Assembly (NCBI GenBank): GCA_004557655.1
Contig: SFGJ01000003.1
Coordinates: forward strand, 74,391-138,390
DNA: 64,000 nt
Reading direction: 5' to 3'
DNA from: Clostridiales bacterium
GTDB taxonomy: Bacteria; Bacillota; Clostridia; Oscillospirales; Oscillospiraceae
The notes under the pieces were generated by a model. The model did not search any database, was not told where the DNA came from, and was given only the letters and a program-made list of their open reading frames with translations. The stretch's first letter is position 1, and each line of letters opens with the position of its first letter. Shown here in pieces: positions 1 to 8,593 of this stretch. The position numbers and the translations under genes are program-made.

Positions 1-36
1 GGCCGTGCGTACAGCGAAAACCACTATGACGAGTAA
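1..36 (+). CDS. C-terminal end of upstream gene (probably yidC)
   Basis: The first 36 bases read in frame as eleven codons followed by TAA (positions 34-36), ending just before the jag ribosome site. In Firmicutes jag directly follows yidC/spoIIIJ, the membrane protein insertase gene, so this is most likely its last residues. Too little is present to show homology; the identity rests on gene order alone. Confidence 0.4.
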   Translation, partial: GRAYSENHYDE

Positions 37-47
37 GGAGTTTTGTC

Positions 48-827
48 ATGCGTTATATTGATGTAACAGGCAAGACCGAGGAAGAAGCCGTCCGCAAGGC
101 GCTGGAGCAGCTCCATCTGGACCGGGACGATGTTTCCGTGGAGATCCTGGAGCGGGCCAAGAGCGGATTTTTAGGCATCGGCAGCACCCCCGCCAGGGTG
201 CGGGTGAGTTACGAGCTGGATGTTGCCGATGAGGCGGAGGTCAAGGCCGAGCCGCCCAGGGCTGAGGAAAAGAAGCTGCCAGCCAAGCCTGTGGAAAAAA
301 AGCCCGAGCCCAAGGCGGATATGCCCCAAGAGGAAAAGCCCGCCGCCGGGGCGGACATCTGCGTCAATGACGATGTCCGCCGCATCACGGAGTTCCTCTC
401 GGGCCTTTTAGAGCATATGGAATGCACCGCTGAGGTGCAGGTGTACGAGGAGGAGAAGAACCGCTACAAGGTGATCCTGGTGGGTCAGAAGCTGGGCGCT
501 CTCATCGGCCGCCGGGGAGAGACGCTGGACGCCATCCAGCAGCTCACCAACTATGCCGTTAACAGCGGCCGGGATAAGCGTCTGCGGATCCATGTGGATG
601 CCGAGAACTACCGGGCCAAGCGTGAACAGAGTCTGGAGAGTCTGGCGAATAAGGTGGCCGGCAAGGTCCTCAAGTACCGCCGCAGCGTGACGCTGGAGCC
701 TATGAACGCCTATGAGCGCCATGTGATCCACGCCGCCCTGCAGGACAAACAGGGAGTCACCACCTACTCCATAGGCACGGAGCCCAACCGCCGTGTGGTG
801 GTTGCCTACGAGCGGGGAAACCGCTAA
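48..827 (+). CDS. jag: Jag/KhpB (EloR) RNA-binding protein
   Basis: 259 residues with the three-part Jag architecture: an N-terminal Jag-N domain (residues about 1-52, ending in the FLGIGSTPARV stretch), a Pro/Glu/Lys-rich linker (about 58-105), a KH-like domain containing LIGRRGETLDAIQQL (about 148-170), and a C-terminal R3H domain with MNAYERHVIHAAL and the conserved RRVVV end. It binds RNA and, in streptococci, partners KhpA to control cell elongation. The start is set by AAGGAG at 35-40, overlapping the upstream stop codon, so it is probably in an operon with yidC near the origin. A strong hairpin terminator follows. The usual next genes (mnmE, mnmG) are absent. Confidence 0.93.
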   Translation: MRYIDVTGKTEEEAVRKALEQLHLDRDDVSVEILERAKSGFLGIGSTPARVRVSYELDVADEAEVKAEPPRAEEKKLPAKPVEKKPEPKADMPQEEKPAAGADICVNDDVRRITEFLSGLLEHMECTAEVQVYEEEKNRYKVILVGQKLGALIGRRGETLDAIQQLTNYAVNSGRDKRLRIHVDAENYRAKREQSLESLANKVAGKVLKYRRSVTLEPMNAYERHVIHAALQDKQGVTTYSIGTEPNRRVVVAYERGNR

Positions 828-837
828 TTAAAGAGAA

Positions 838-867
838 ACAGACCGGATCGCTCCGGTCTGTTTTTTT
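838..867 (+). terminator. Rho-independent terminator of jag
   Basis: A 10-bp perfect stem (838-847 with 852-861) and a 4-base loop are followed by a run of seven T. It ends the jag transcript about 10 bases after the stop codon. Confidence 0.9.
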
Positions 868-991
868 CGGTCATAATTCATTTTGGCGGTTGCGGGCCGT
901 TTTCCGGCAGAGCATCGCAGATGCCGTCGTTCCGGGCGGTTCCTGCCGTGCTCCGGATGCCGGCGGCGGCATATAAGGCCTGTCATTTTGC

Positions 992-1753
992 TTATATCCC
1001 GAAAAAGGCCCTTCCGTTTTCCCAGGTGGCCTCCTCCACCTCCCGGGGGGAAATGCCCTTGATCCGGGCAATCTGCTCCGCCACGAAACACACATAGGAC
1101 GAGTCGTTCCGCTCCCCCCGATGGGGAACCGGGGTCAGGTACGGCGCGTCGGTCTCGATCATCAATTTATCCAGCGGCACGGCGGCGATGACCTCCGGGG
1201 CTTTCCTGGCGTTTTTAAAGGTGGCAGCCCCATTGAAGGACAGCATCCACCCTGCTCTCACCAGCTCCCGGGCCATCTCCACCGACCCGGCAAAGCAGTG
1301 GAAAACCCCTTTTACATGAGGAAACTCCCGCACAATAGCCAATGTGTCGGCGTGGGCGTCCCGGTCGTGGATGATGACCGGCAAGGACAGCTCCTCCGCC
1401 AGCGCAAGCTGCCGCCGCAGCACCTCCTGCTGCAATTCCTTCGGGGGATTCTCCGCCCAGTAGTAGTCCAGACCGATCTCCCCTATGGCCACCACCTTCT
1501 TTTCCCCCGCCAGCGTCCGCAGGGTGTCTATCATGGCGGGGTCAAAGTCCCCGCAGTTCTCCGGGTGGATGCCCACGGCGGCGTAAAGAAACTGGTACTT
1601 CCGCGCCATTTCCACTGCCATGCGGGAGGTGGCCAAATCGCAGCCGGGATTCACAATAAGCCCCACATTCTTCCCCGGCATGGAGGTGAGCAGCTCATCC
1701 CGGTCCCGGTCAAACCGCGCGTCGTCATAGTGGGCGTGGGTGTCAAACAGCAT
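992..1753 (-). CDS. tatD: TatD family metal-dependent hydrolase
   Basis: 253 residues starting MLFDTHAHYDD, which holds the metal-binding HxH motif of the amidohydrolase-like TatD family. Later motifs are GEIGLDYYW (catalytic Glu), PVIIHDRDAH, GVFHCFAG and IETDAPYLTP (final Asp ligand), so all metal ligands are present. TatD proteins are Mg-dependent 3'-5' DNA exonucleases or D-tyrosyl deacylase-type hydrolases; the exact substrate cannot be told. The start has a GGGAG ribosome site. It is the last gene of a leftward exoA-ABM-tatD unit, 15 bases after the monooxygenase-like gene. In many Firmicutes tatD sits beside metG, as here. Confidence 0.92.
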   Translation of the reverse strand: MLFDTHAHYDDARFDRDRDELLTSMPGKNVGLIVNPGCDLATSRMAVEMARKYQFLYAAVGIHPENCGDFDPAMIDTLRTLAGEKKVVAIGEIGLDYYWAENPPKELQQEVLRRQLALAEELSLPVIIHDRDAHADTLAIVREFPHVKGVFHCFAGSVEMARELVRAGWMLSFNGAATFKNARKAPEVIAAVPLDKLMIETDAPYLTPVPHRGERNDSSYVCFVAEQIARIKGISPREVEEATWENGRAFFGI

Positions 1754-1768
1754 GGATCTTGCTCCCTT

Positions 1769-2044
1769 TCAGTCCTTCTGCACCCGTGTTTCGGCGATGC
1801 AGTCGTTTTTAATGTCCATGAGCCGCTTCATGTGCTCCTGCTCCATGTGGAGGCGCTGGTGCGCTTCACTTTCCCACTCCTCCAGCAGCAGGATCTCCTC
1901 CTCGTTCTGGCAGGAGAGGTAGTAGTCATACCGCAGGCAGCCGTCCTCCTCCCGAATGGCGGAGAGGATACCCGCCGTCACCACCCGGTGCAGAAATTCC
2001 TCCCGCCGCCCGGGCCTTGCGAAGTATGTAACGGTGATCTTCAT
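1769..2044 (-). CDS. ABM-domain (putative quinol monooxygenase-like) protein
   Basis: 91 residues when started at MKITVTYFARPGR; an 18-residue upstream extension would run into the exoA coding region and is rejected. The length, N-terminal beta strand, the ILSAIREEDGCLRYDYYLS stretch and the LLLEEWESEAHQRLH stretch match the dimeric alpha-beta ABM fold (antibiotic biosynthesis monooxygenase superfamily, YgiN-like). The substrate is unknown; members oxidise quinols or degrade haem, or have no known activity. The start codon lies one base from the exoA stop, so translation is probably coupled. Confidence 0.8.
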   Translation of the reverse strand: MKITVTYFARPGRREEFLHRVVTAGILSAIREEDGCLRYDYYLSCQNEEEILLLEEWESEAHQRLHMEQEHMKRLMDIKNDCIAETRVQKD

Positions 2045-2045
2045 G

Positions 2046-2801
2046 TCAAACCTCCAGCTCCAGCAGCACCGGGCAGTGGTCGCTGCCATAGATTTCACTG
2101 CGGATGTCCGCCGCCTTCACCTTGTCCGCCAGCCGCTGCGACACGATGAAGTAGTCAATGCGCCACCCCACATTCTTTTCCCTTGCGTGGAACCGGTAGC
2201 TCCACCAGGAGTACCGGTCCGTCACGTCGCCATTTATGTACCGGAAAGTGTCCACGAAGCCCGCCTCCAGCAGCCGGGTCATCTTCTCCCGCTCCTCGTC
2301 GGAGAAGCCGGGATTCTGGCGGTTGGTCTTGGGGTTTTTCAGGTCGATCTCACGGTGCGCCACATTCAGGTCCCCGCAATATACAACGGGCTTGGCTTGA
2401 TCCAACTCCCGCAGATAGTCCCGCAGGTCGTCCTCCCACCGCATCCGGTAGTCAAGCCTTTTCAGCCCATCCTGGCTGTTGGGGGTATAGCAGCACACCA
2501 GGTAGAATTGAGGAAACTCCGCCGTAATGATCCGCCCCTCGTGGCGGTGCTCATCGCCGCCGAAGTCATAGGTCACGGAAAGGGGCTCCGTCCGAGTGAG
2601 AATGGCCGTGCCGGAATAGCCCTTCTTGTCGGCGGAGTTGAAAAACCGATGGTATCCCGGCAGGTCAAACACCGCCTGCTCCGGCTGCAGCTTGGTCTCC
2701 TGCAGGCAGAGAATGTCCGGGCTCTCCTGCGCCACATAGTCCAAAAAGCCCTTTCCCAGCACGGCCCGCAGGCCGTTCACATTCCAGCTTATCAGCTTCA
2801 T
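2046..2801 (-). CDS. exoA: Exodeoxyribonuclease III / AP endonuclease
   Basis: 251 residues of the exonuclease-endonuclease-phosphatase fold. Visible motifs are ISWNVNGLRA (Asn), LCLQETKL (metal-binding Glu), a Tyr/Asp pair around VVYCGDLNVAH, the RIDYFIVS segment, and the terminal GSDHCPVLLEL with catalytic Asp-His. It cleaves DNA at abasic sites in base excision repair. The start was set at MKLISWNVNG because GGGAGG lies at proper distance, and the upstream 27 codons include the promoter. It is the first gene of a leftward operon and is divergent from the metG leader. Confidence 0.94.
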   Translation of the reverse strand: MKLISWNVNGLRAVLGKGFLDYVAQESPDILCLQETKLQPEQAVFDLPGYHRFFNSADKKGYSGTAILTRTEPLSVTYDFGGDEHRHEGRIITAEFPQFYLVCCYTPNSQDGLKRLDYRMRWEDDLRDYLRELDQAKPVVYCGDLNVAHREIDLKNPKTNRQNPGFSDEEREKMTRLLEAGFVDTFRYINGDVTDRYSWWSYRFHAREKNVGWRIDYFIVSQRLADKVKAADIRSEIYGSDHCPVLLELEV

Positions 2802-2834
2802 TCCGGGTATCCTCCCTGATCGTTTGTTTCCAAT

Positions 2835-2863
2835 ACTATACCACAATCGGGGACAAAACCCAA
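2835..2863 (-). promoter_or_regulatory. Promoter of exoA operon
   Basis: On the minus strand TTGGGT (2858-2863) is followed after 17 bases by TATAGT (2835-2840), about 35 bases ahead of the exoA start codon. Confidence 0.6.
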
Positions 2864-2871
2864 CAAAAACA

Positions 2872-2900
2872 TTGACAAACATAGCACGGCAGGATAAAAT
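2872..2900 (+). promoter_or_regulatory. Promoter of metG T-box leader
   Basis: TTGACA (2872-2877), a 17-base spacer and TAAAAT (2895-2900) place transcription start near 2907, just ahead of the T-box leader. Confidence 0.8.
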
Positions 2901-2906
2901 AGCCCA

Positions 2907-3187
2907 AGAAAGAGAAAACTAAAGGCAGTGAAGGAAAGAGTACCCCGTTTTAGGCCACCGCAAGAGAGCCCGGTCAGGTGAAAGCGGGCGTGGCACGGAT
3001 GGGGGAACATGGCTCCGGAGCCGCCGGGTCGAGGGCCGAAGGGCATTAGATCCGGACGGGGGCGCCCGTGACAGCGCGGGAGTGTAGCGGCACTCCATGA
3101 GGCCGTCTTTGCGTGAGCGGGCGGCGAAGCAAGGTGGTATCACGGTGTTTTGGCATCGTCCTTGGCGGATTGCCGGGGACGTTTTTT
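2907..3187 (+). promoter_or_regulatory. T-box riboswitch (Met specifier) upstream of metG
   Basis: The leader has the AGAGAG / GGTGAAAG stem-I distal elements (about 2953-2990) and a specifier loop GAACATGGCTCC in which ATG (3009-3011) reads methionine. The T-box core AAGGTGGTATCACGG (3131-3145) follows, with bulge TGGT (3135-3138) matching an ACCA tRNA end. A terminator hairpin (3157-3181) with a T run (3182-3187) ends it. Uncharged tRNA-Met should stabilise the antiterminator and switch on metG. Specifier, core and downstream gene agree. Confidence 0.93.
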
Positions 3188-3256
3188 GTTTACCCGACGC
3201 ATGGAAAAAATTAAAGTCACTCTTCCATTCGGAGTGACGGAAAAGGAGATAAACCC

Positions 3257-5221
3257 ATGGAAAACAAAAAGTTCTATATCACGACCCCCATTTACTATCC
3301 CTCGGACAAGCTGCACATCGGCCACAGCTACTGCACCGTGGCCACGGACGCCATCGCCCGCTATAAGCGGCTGCAGGGCTACGATGTCATGTTCCTCACC
3401 GGCACCGACGAGCACGGCCAGAAGATCGAGTCCAAGGCCAGGGAGGCGGGCCTGGAGCCTCAGGCGTTCGTGGACCGCATTGTCAACGGCGAGCGGGGTG
3501 TCCGGGATCTGTGGAAGCTGATGAACATCTCCAACGACCGCTTCATCCGCACCACGGACGACTACCACTGCGTGGCCGTGCAGAGGATCTTTAAGAAGAT
3601 GTACGACAAGGGCGACATCTACAAGGGCGCCTACAAGGGCAAATACTGCACCCCCTGCGAAAGCTTCTGGACCGAGAGCCAGTTGGTGGACGGCAAATGT
3701 CCCGACTGCGGCCGTGAGGTTCATGACGCCGAGGAGGAGGCCTATTTCTTCCGTCTGAGCAAGTACGCCGACCGTGTCCGGCACCTGCTGGAGGACACGG
3801 ATTTCCTGCAGCCCCGGAGCCGTGTCAACGAGATGGTGAACAACTTCATCAAGCCCGGTCTGGAGGACCTGTGCGTCAGCCGCACCAGCTTTACGTGGGG
3901 CATTCCCGTGGACTTTGACCCGGGCCATGTAGTGTATGTGTGGGTGGACGCCCTGTTCAACTACTGCACCGCCTTGGGCTTCTGCAACGAGAAATATCAT
4001 GATTACGACAAATACTGGCCTGCCGACTACCACATCGTGGGCAAGGAGATCGTCCGCTTCCACTCCATCATCTGGCCCGCCATGCTCATGAGCATGGAGA
4101 TGCCCCTGCCCAAGCACGTCTACGGCCACGGCTGGCTGGTCATCGACGGCGGCAAGATGTCCAAGTCCAAGGGCAACGTGGTGGATCCCTATGTTTTGGC
4201 GGAGAAGTTCGGCGTGGACGCTCTGCGCTTCTTCCTGCTGCGCACCTTCCCCTTCGGCACCGACGGCAACTTCTCCAATGAGCTGCTCATCAACACCATC
4301 AACGTGGATCTGGCCAACGATCTCGGCAACCTCGTCAGCCGCACCTGCGCCATGGTGGAGAAGTATTTCGGCGGCACCCTGCCCGAGGCGCGGGAGGACA
4401 GCCCCACTGACTGCGACCTGAAAAAGCTGGCCTGCGCCCTCCGCGAGCGCTATCAGGCCGAGATGGACAAGCTCCAGCTGCAAAACGGTCTGGAGGAGAT
4501 CTTCAAGGTCATCGACCGCGCCAATAAGTATATCGACGAAAACGCCCCCTGGAAGCTGGCCAAGGAGGAGGGCAAGGAGGCTCGTCTGGCCACGGTGCTC
4601 TATAACCTGCTGGAGACCGTGCGCATCTGCACCGTCCTGCTCACGCCCTTCATGCCTGCCAGCTGCGACAAGATTTTCGCCCAGATCGGCGCCTGCGAGG
4701 GCTGCCGCACCTGGGACAGCGCCGCCCGGTGGGGCAAGCTGAAAGCCGCTGTCACCGTCACCAAGGGCGAAGCCCTCTTCCCCCGCATCGACGCCGAAAA
4801 GGCGCTGGCGGAGCTGGACGCTTTGCAGGAGGCGCAGAAGAAGGCCGCCCTTCCCGCGCTGGAGATCGAGCCATTCACCGAGTCCGAGGTGGACTTCGAC
4901 ACCTTCTGCAAGTCCGATTTCCGCGCCGTGAAGATCAAGGCCTGCGAGGCAGTGAAAAAGAGCGACAAGCTCCTGAAGTTCACTCTGGACGACGGCTCCG
5001 GCACCGACCGCACCATCGTCTCCGGCATCCACCATTACTATGAGCCGGAGGACCTGGTGGGCAAGACCGCCGTGGCGATTCTGAACCTGCCCCCCCGCAA
5101 GATGATGGGCATTCCCTCCTGCGGTATGCTCATTTCCGCCGTCCACAAGGAAAAAGGCGAGGAAAAGCTGCACCTGCTGCTGCTGGATGACTCCATTCCC
5201 GCCGGCGCCAAGCTGTGCTGA
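3257..5221 (+). CDS. metG: Methionyl-tRNA synthetase
   Basis: 654 residues. The class I signature HIGH is at residues 20-23 and KMSKS at 300-304, with a CxxC...CPDCG zinc knuckle near residues 135-155 in the connective peptide. A C-terminal EMAP/Trbp111-type tRNA-binding domain (about 550-654, including FRAVKIKACEAVKKS and PPRKMMGIPSCGM) gives the long dimeric form. It charges tRNA-Met with methionine. The start follows AAGGAGAT; an upstream ATG at 3201 in another frame has no supporting sequence. It is controlled by the T-box leader directly upstream. Confidence 0.97.
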   Translation: MENKKFYITTPIYYPSDKLHIGHSYCTVATDAIARYKRLQGYDVMFLTGTDEHGQKIESKAREAGLEPQAFVDRIVNGERGVRDLWKLMNISNDRFIRTTDDYHCVAVQRIFKKMYDKGDIYKGAYKGKYCTPCESFWTESQLVDGKCPDCGREVHDAEEEAYFFRLSKYADRVRHLLEDTDFLQPRSRVNEMVNNFIKPGLEDLCVSRTSFTWGIPVDFDPGHVVYVWVDALFNYCTALGFCNEKYHDYDKYWPADYHIVGKEIVRFHSIIWPAMLMSMEMPLPKHVYGHGWLVIDGGKMSKSKGNVVDPYVLAEKFGVDALRFFLLRTFPFGTDGNFSNELLINTINVDLANDLGNLVSRTCAMVEKYFGGTLPEAREDSPTDCDLKKLACALRERYQAEMDKLQLQNGLEEIFKVIDRANKYIDENAPWKLAKEEGKEARLATVLYNLLETVRICTVLLTPFMPASCDKIFAQIGACEGCRTWDSAARWGKLKAAVTVTKGEALFPRIDAEKALAELDALQEAQKKAALPALEIEPFTESEVDFDTFCKSDFRAVKIKACEAVKKSDKLLKFTLDDGSGTDRTIVSGIHHYYEPEDLVGKTAVAILNLPPRKMMGIPSCGMLISAVHKEKGEEKLHLLLLDDSIPAGAKLC

Positions 5222-5352
5222 GGGCATTATTAAAAGGAAAAAGGACGCTCCGCGGTTGCCGGCAAACTACGGTGACAGCGGAAAATAACCGGGTGCATGG
5301 GAAATATCAAAAAAACCGCACCAGCTTCGGCGTCCTGGACAGCCGGACAAAA

Positions 5353-5378
5353 GAAGAGCAGGGGTGACCCTGCTCTTC
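5353..5378 (-). terminator. Terminator of the lipoprotein gene
   Basis: An 11-bp stem (5353-5363 with 5368-5378) with GTGA loop is followed on the minus strand by a CTTCTTTT-like run. It lies just past the stop of the leftward lipoprotein gene; no clear separate terminator for metG is visible. Confidence 0.75.
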
Positions 5379-5395
5379 CATTATTTAAGATGATT

Positions 5396-6040
5396 TTACA
5401 GTGCCTTGAAGCAGGCCATAGTGTCGGCGGCATCTTCACCGAAGGTGGCGAATGTGACGACCGCCATATAGTTGCCCTCCTTGATGCACACCAGGGTCTC
5501 ATACAGGGTGGACCCGTTCACCTTGCCGGAAAGGGAGATCCCGTAATGCTGCGCCCCGGCGAAGGTCACCGTGACCTTTTCTGCGGACACATCGGAGTAG
5601 CCGGCGGTGGTCATCTGGTCAGGCAGAGATTTCAGGGACACATCCACATACCCGCTCTCGTCATACACAGCACCGTTGACATCGCCCAGATTCTCCACGG
5701 TGACATTCACGGTGCTGCCCTCCGTATTCCCGGCGTACATTTCAATAACGACCTTGCCGGAGGCATAAACATCAGACAGACTGTCACTGTCCAGAATGTC
5801 CGACACCTGACCGGTGACTTGGCTGATCTGATCCCTGTCCAGGAAAACCCAGCTCTTATCCAGGGTGCAGGTGAAGCCGAAATACTCGTTGGTGTAGGTG
5901 TTGCCCGTGGTCGTGCCGGCGGAAAACTGCTTCTGGGGCGTAGGGCCATTGGTATCCTCCGCGCCTCCGCCGCAGGCGGCAAGGCTCATGGTCAGCAGCA
6001 GCGCCAGCAGCAGCGCGCAGAATTTCTTGGCTTTTATCAT
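5396..6040 (-). CDS. Secreted lipoprotein of unknown function
   Basis: 214 residues. A Lys-rich N-terminus, a hydrophobic stretch and the lipobox LAAC (Cys23) followed by GGG show a lipoprotein signal peptide, so it should be anchored outside the membrane. The mature part opens with a Thr/Gly linker, then the YTNEYFGFTCTLDKSW segment seen in several Clostridia lipoproteins, and is otherwise beta-rich without a catalytic motif I recognise. An AGGAGG site fixes the start; the longer upstream reading is rejected. It lies after the zinc operon but has its own promoter, so a role in metal handling is only a guess. Confidence 0.8.
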   Translation of the reverse strand: MIKAKKFCALLLALLLTMSLAACGGGAEDTNGPTPQKQFSAGTTTGNTYTNEYFGFTCTLDKSWVFLDRDQISQVTGQVSDILDSDSLSDVYASGKVVIEMYAGNTEGSTVNVTVENLGDVNGAVYDESGYVDVSLKSLPDQMTTAGYSDVSAEKVTVTFAGAQHYGISLSGKVNGSTLYETLVCIKEGNYMAVVTFATFGEDAADTMACFKAL

Positions 6041-6081
6041 CTCTTTCTCCTCCTGTAATTCTCTTTTTTCAGGTGAAATAG

Positions 6082-6110
6082 AGTATACCACAGACGGGTG
6101 TAATACGCAA
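6082..6110 (-). promoter_or_regulatory. Promoter of the lipoprotein gene
   Basis: Minus strand TTGCGT (6105-6110), 17-base spacer, TATACT (6082-6087), about 42 bases before the start codon. Confidence 0.7.
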
Positions 6111-6120
6111 CCGCTGTTTC

Positions 6121-6933
6121 TCACTTTCTCCGCAGCCGTCCTGCGGCTGCCGCCAGCAAAAAGGCAATGAGCGAAGCCGCCACCACCGATGCGCCCACCG
6201 GCAGGCTCAGCAGGTATGATGCTGTCAGTCCTGCGCAGAAGCATACTACGCTGACGATGGCTGCCAGTACCACCACACCGAAGAAGCTCTTCCTCAGGCG
6301 CATGGCCGTCAGCGCCGGGAAGATCACCAGACTGGAGATGAGCATGGCGCCCATGAGCCGCATACCCAGCACGATGGTGAGCGCCGTCAGCACCGCCAGC
6401 AGGGTGTTGTATACCCCGACCTTTACCCCGGTGGCCCGGGAGAAACTTTCGTCAAAAGTGATGGCGAAAAGCTGGTGGTAAAACAGGCCGAAGAGCACCA
6501 GCACAGCCACACTCAGCCCCACGCTCAACGCCACATCCGCCCGACTCAGGGCCAGAATGGAGCCGAACATATAGCTGTCCACATCGGTGGTCATGCCTGT
6601 TGTGAGGCTGGTGACGATGATGCCTATTGCCAGGGCCGAGGCGGATACCACGGCAATGGCGGCGTCGGCGCCTAATTTGCTCCGCTCCGTCATCCGCAGC
6701 AGGCAGAGTGCTGCGATGACCACCACCGGGATGGAAACCGGCAGCGGCGCCCACCCGCAGGCCACCGCCACGGAGAGCGCCCCGAAGGACACATGGCTCA
6801 GCCCATCGCCGATCATGGAGTAGCGCTTTAATACCAGCGGCACGCCCAAAAGGGCGGCGCACACGGACACCAGGATCCCCACCACGAAGGCCCGGACGAT
6901 GAAGGGATAGGCAAACATTTCCCACAAGATCAT
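6121..6933 (-). CDS. znuB: Zinc/manganese ABC transporter permease (ZnuB-like)
   Basis: 270 residues, almost entirely hydrophobic, with eight or nine likely membrane spans. The motif IGDGLSHVSFGALSVA and the later LLAVLTALTIVLGMRLMGAML segment are typical of the ABC-3 metal permease family. It forms the membrane channel for zinc delivered by ZnuA and powered by ZnuC. Its ATG overlaps the znuC stop (ATGA), indicating translational coupling in the zur-znuACB operon. Zinc rather than manganese is inferred from the Zur-like regulator and the His-rich binding protein. Confidence 0.9.
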   Translation of the reverse strand: MILWEMFAYPFIVRAFVVGILVSVCAALLGVPLVLKRYSMIGDGLSHVSFGALSVAVACGWAPLPVSIPVVVIAALCLLRMTERSKLGADAAIAVVSASALAIGIIVTSLTTGMTTDVDSYMFGSILALSRADVALSVGLSVAVLVLFGLFYHQLFAITFDESFSRATGVKVGVYNTLLAVLTALTIVLGMRLMGAMLISSLVIFPALTAMRLRKSFFGVVVLAAIVSVVCFCAGLTASYLLSLPVGASVVAASLIAFLLAAAAGRLRRK

Positions 6934-7643
6934 GCGCCCTCACCTCCAAACCGCCGCCCCATGGGGGAGTTCAGATACTCCTGCGTCGTGCCGAAGAAAT
7001 GCTCCTTCTGCCCGGCGTGGAGAATGCGCCCGGCGCAGCGCAGGGCGTTTTCCATGTCGTGGGTCACCATGACGATGGCAATGCTCTCGGTTTTGTTGAG
7101 ATAGGCCAGAGTGCGGTAGAGATCCTGTGCGGCGGCAGGGTCAAGGCCTGTCACCGGCTCGTCCAGGATCAGCAGCTCCCCGGCGGCGCACAGGGCCCGC
7201 GCCAGCAGCACCCGCTGCTGCTGCCCGCCGGACAGCTCCCTGTAGCACTTGTCCTTTAATTCCAGAATGCCCAGCTTGCCCATGTTTAACAGGGCTGTGG
7301 CCTTTTGTGCCGGGGTGTAGAGCAGCCGGTGGCCGCCGGCGCTCAAAAAGCCGGAGCGCACCACCTCCGTCACCGTGGCGGGAAAATCCTTCTGCGCCCT
7401 GGTCTGCTGAGGCAGGTAGCCGATGGCGCCGGCTTTAAGGCTTTCCGCCCGGTCAATGTGGCCCGACAGGGGGCGGATCAGTCCCAGCAGGCTTTTCAGC
7501 AGGGTGGATTTGCCGGAGCCGTTCTCGCCCACGATGCAGATGTAATCCCCCCGCCGCACCTGAAAGTCCAGATGCTCCCACACGGCCTTGCCCTCATAGC
7601 CCAGACTGGCGTCCCGGCAGGCAAGCAGAATATTCTCGTTCAC
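6930..7643 (-). CDS. znuC: Zinc ABC transporter ATP-binding protein (ZnuC-like)
   Basis: 237 residues from a GTG at 7643. Walker A GENGSGKSTLLKS, Q-loop YLPQQ, signature LSGGQQQR, Walker B LLILDEP and the H-loop VTHD are all intact, so it is a complete ABC ATPase. The GTG start lies two bases after the znuA stop with a GAGAGGGG site ahead; the longer open reading begins inside znuA and is rejected. It drives zinc import with ZnuA and ZnuB. Confidence 0.9.
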   Translation of the reverse strand: MNENILLACRDASLGYEGKAVWEHLDFQVRRGDYICIVGENGSGKSTLLKSLLGLIRPLSGHIDRAESLKAGAIGYLPQQTRAQKDFPATVTEVVRSGFLSAGGHRLLYTPAQKATALLNMGKLGILELKDKCYRELSGGQQQRVLLARALCAAGELLILDEPVTGLDPAAAQDLYRTLAYLNKTESIAIVMVTHDMENALRCAGRILHAGQKEHFFGTTQEYLNSPMGRRFGGEGA

Positions 7644-7645
7644 TG

Positions 7646-8593
7646 TCAGCAGATCCCCTCTCTCAGTGCGTCCACGTTTCGGCGCATCAGACTCACATAT
7701 CCCGCCCCGGCGGCAAAGTCCCCGGCGGACACCGTCTGGCAGGAGCAAAATGTCATCACCCTTGCGCCTGTTGTCTCGGCGATGGCCTGCGCCACCTTTT
7801 GGCTGCTCAATTCCAGTGCGTATACCACCGGGATCTTGTCCTGTGCCACCTTGTCGATGAGGAATTTCAGGGTGTAGAGGGACGGCTCCGTGTCCGAGGA
7901 GCAGCCGTGGAACGCCGCCCGGTAGTCAAGGCCGTATTCCCGGCAGAAATACAGCAGCGGAAACCGGTCCCCGAACACCAGCAGGCTGCGCTTTTTCTCA
8001 CTGCACACCTGCCTGAAATCGGCATCCAGAGCCGAAAGCTCCCGCAAATAGTTTTCCAGATTACCCCGGAACACCTCTGCGTGGGACGGGGCGGCGGCGC
8101 ACAGGGCGTCGCAGATGGCACGGCACAGCTTCATGGCCTCCACCGGAGAGGTCCAGATGTGCTCATCGTACTCGATCTCGTCGCTGTCGTGCTCGTGGCC
8201 GCTATGGTCATCGTGGCCGTATTCCAGAGGTTCTTCCTCCACGGTGTCGGCATAGTCCATCATCCGCACCACGGTGGGGACAGCTTCTCCGGCGGAGGCC
8301 AGAATCTCCTCCACCCACTGCTCCCCCTCACCGCCGTTGTAGACGAAAACATCTGCCCGGCTCACCCGGATCACATCCATGGGGGTGGGCTCAAAGCTGT
8401 GAGCCTCCCGCCCGGCGGCCACCAGCAGATGCACCTGCACAAACTCCCCGCCGATCTCCCGGACGAAATCATAGTAGGGGAATAGGGAGCAGACCACGGA
8501 GAGCTTGCCGCTGTCTTCCTCCTTGGGCGTGCAGGCGCACAGGCTCACGCCCAGGGCCGCCGCCAGCAGCAGGGCCAAAAACCGTTTTTTCAC
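7646..8593 (-). CDS. znuA: Zinc ABC transporter substrate-binding lipoprotein (ZnuA-like)
   Basis: 315 residues from GTG 8593, which overlaps the zur stop by four bases. The signal peptide ends in lipobox LCAC (Cys21). The mature protein has the cluster A-I metal-binding pattern: a first His in REAHSFEPTP, a His/Asp-rich acidic loop (about residues 122-142, many HDD/HEHD repeats) typical of zinc-specific ZnuA, a second His in DEHIWTSP, and later His and Asp positions. It captures zinc outside the cell and hands it to ZnuB. The His-rich loop supports zinc rather than manganese. Confidence 0.92.
   Translation of the reverse strand: MKKRFLALLLAAALGVSLCACTPKEEDSGKLSVVCSLFPYYDFVREIGGEFVQVHLLVAAGREAHSFEPTPMDVIRVSRADVFVYNGGEGEQWVEEILASAGEAVPTVVRMMDYADTVEEEPLEYGHDDHSGHEHDSDEIEYDEHIWTSPVEAMKLCRAICDALCAAAPSHAEVFRGNLENYLRELSALDADFRQVCSEKKRSLLVFGDRFPLLYFCREYGLDYRAAFHGCSSDTEPSLYTLKFLIDKVAQDKIPVVYALELSSQKVAQAIAETTGARVMTFCSCQTVSAGDFAAGAGYVSLMRRNVDALREGIC

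Noticed and set aside
3140..5227. Very long open frame antisense to metG
   Set aside because: It mirrors the high-GC third-codon bias of metG, has no ribosome site and encodes low-complexity Gly/Ala/Leu sequence. The same applies to long frames opposite ppdK, ftsH, parE, lspA and lepA.
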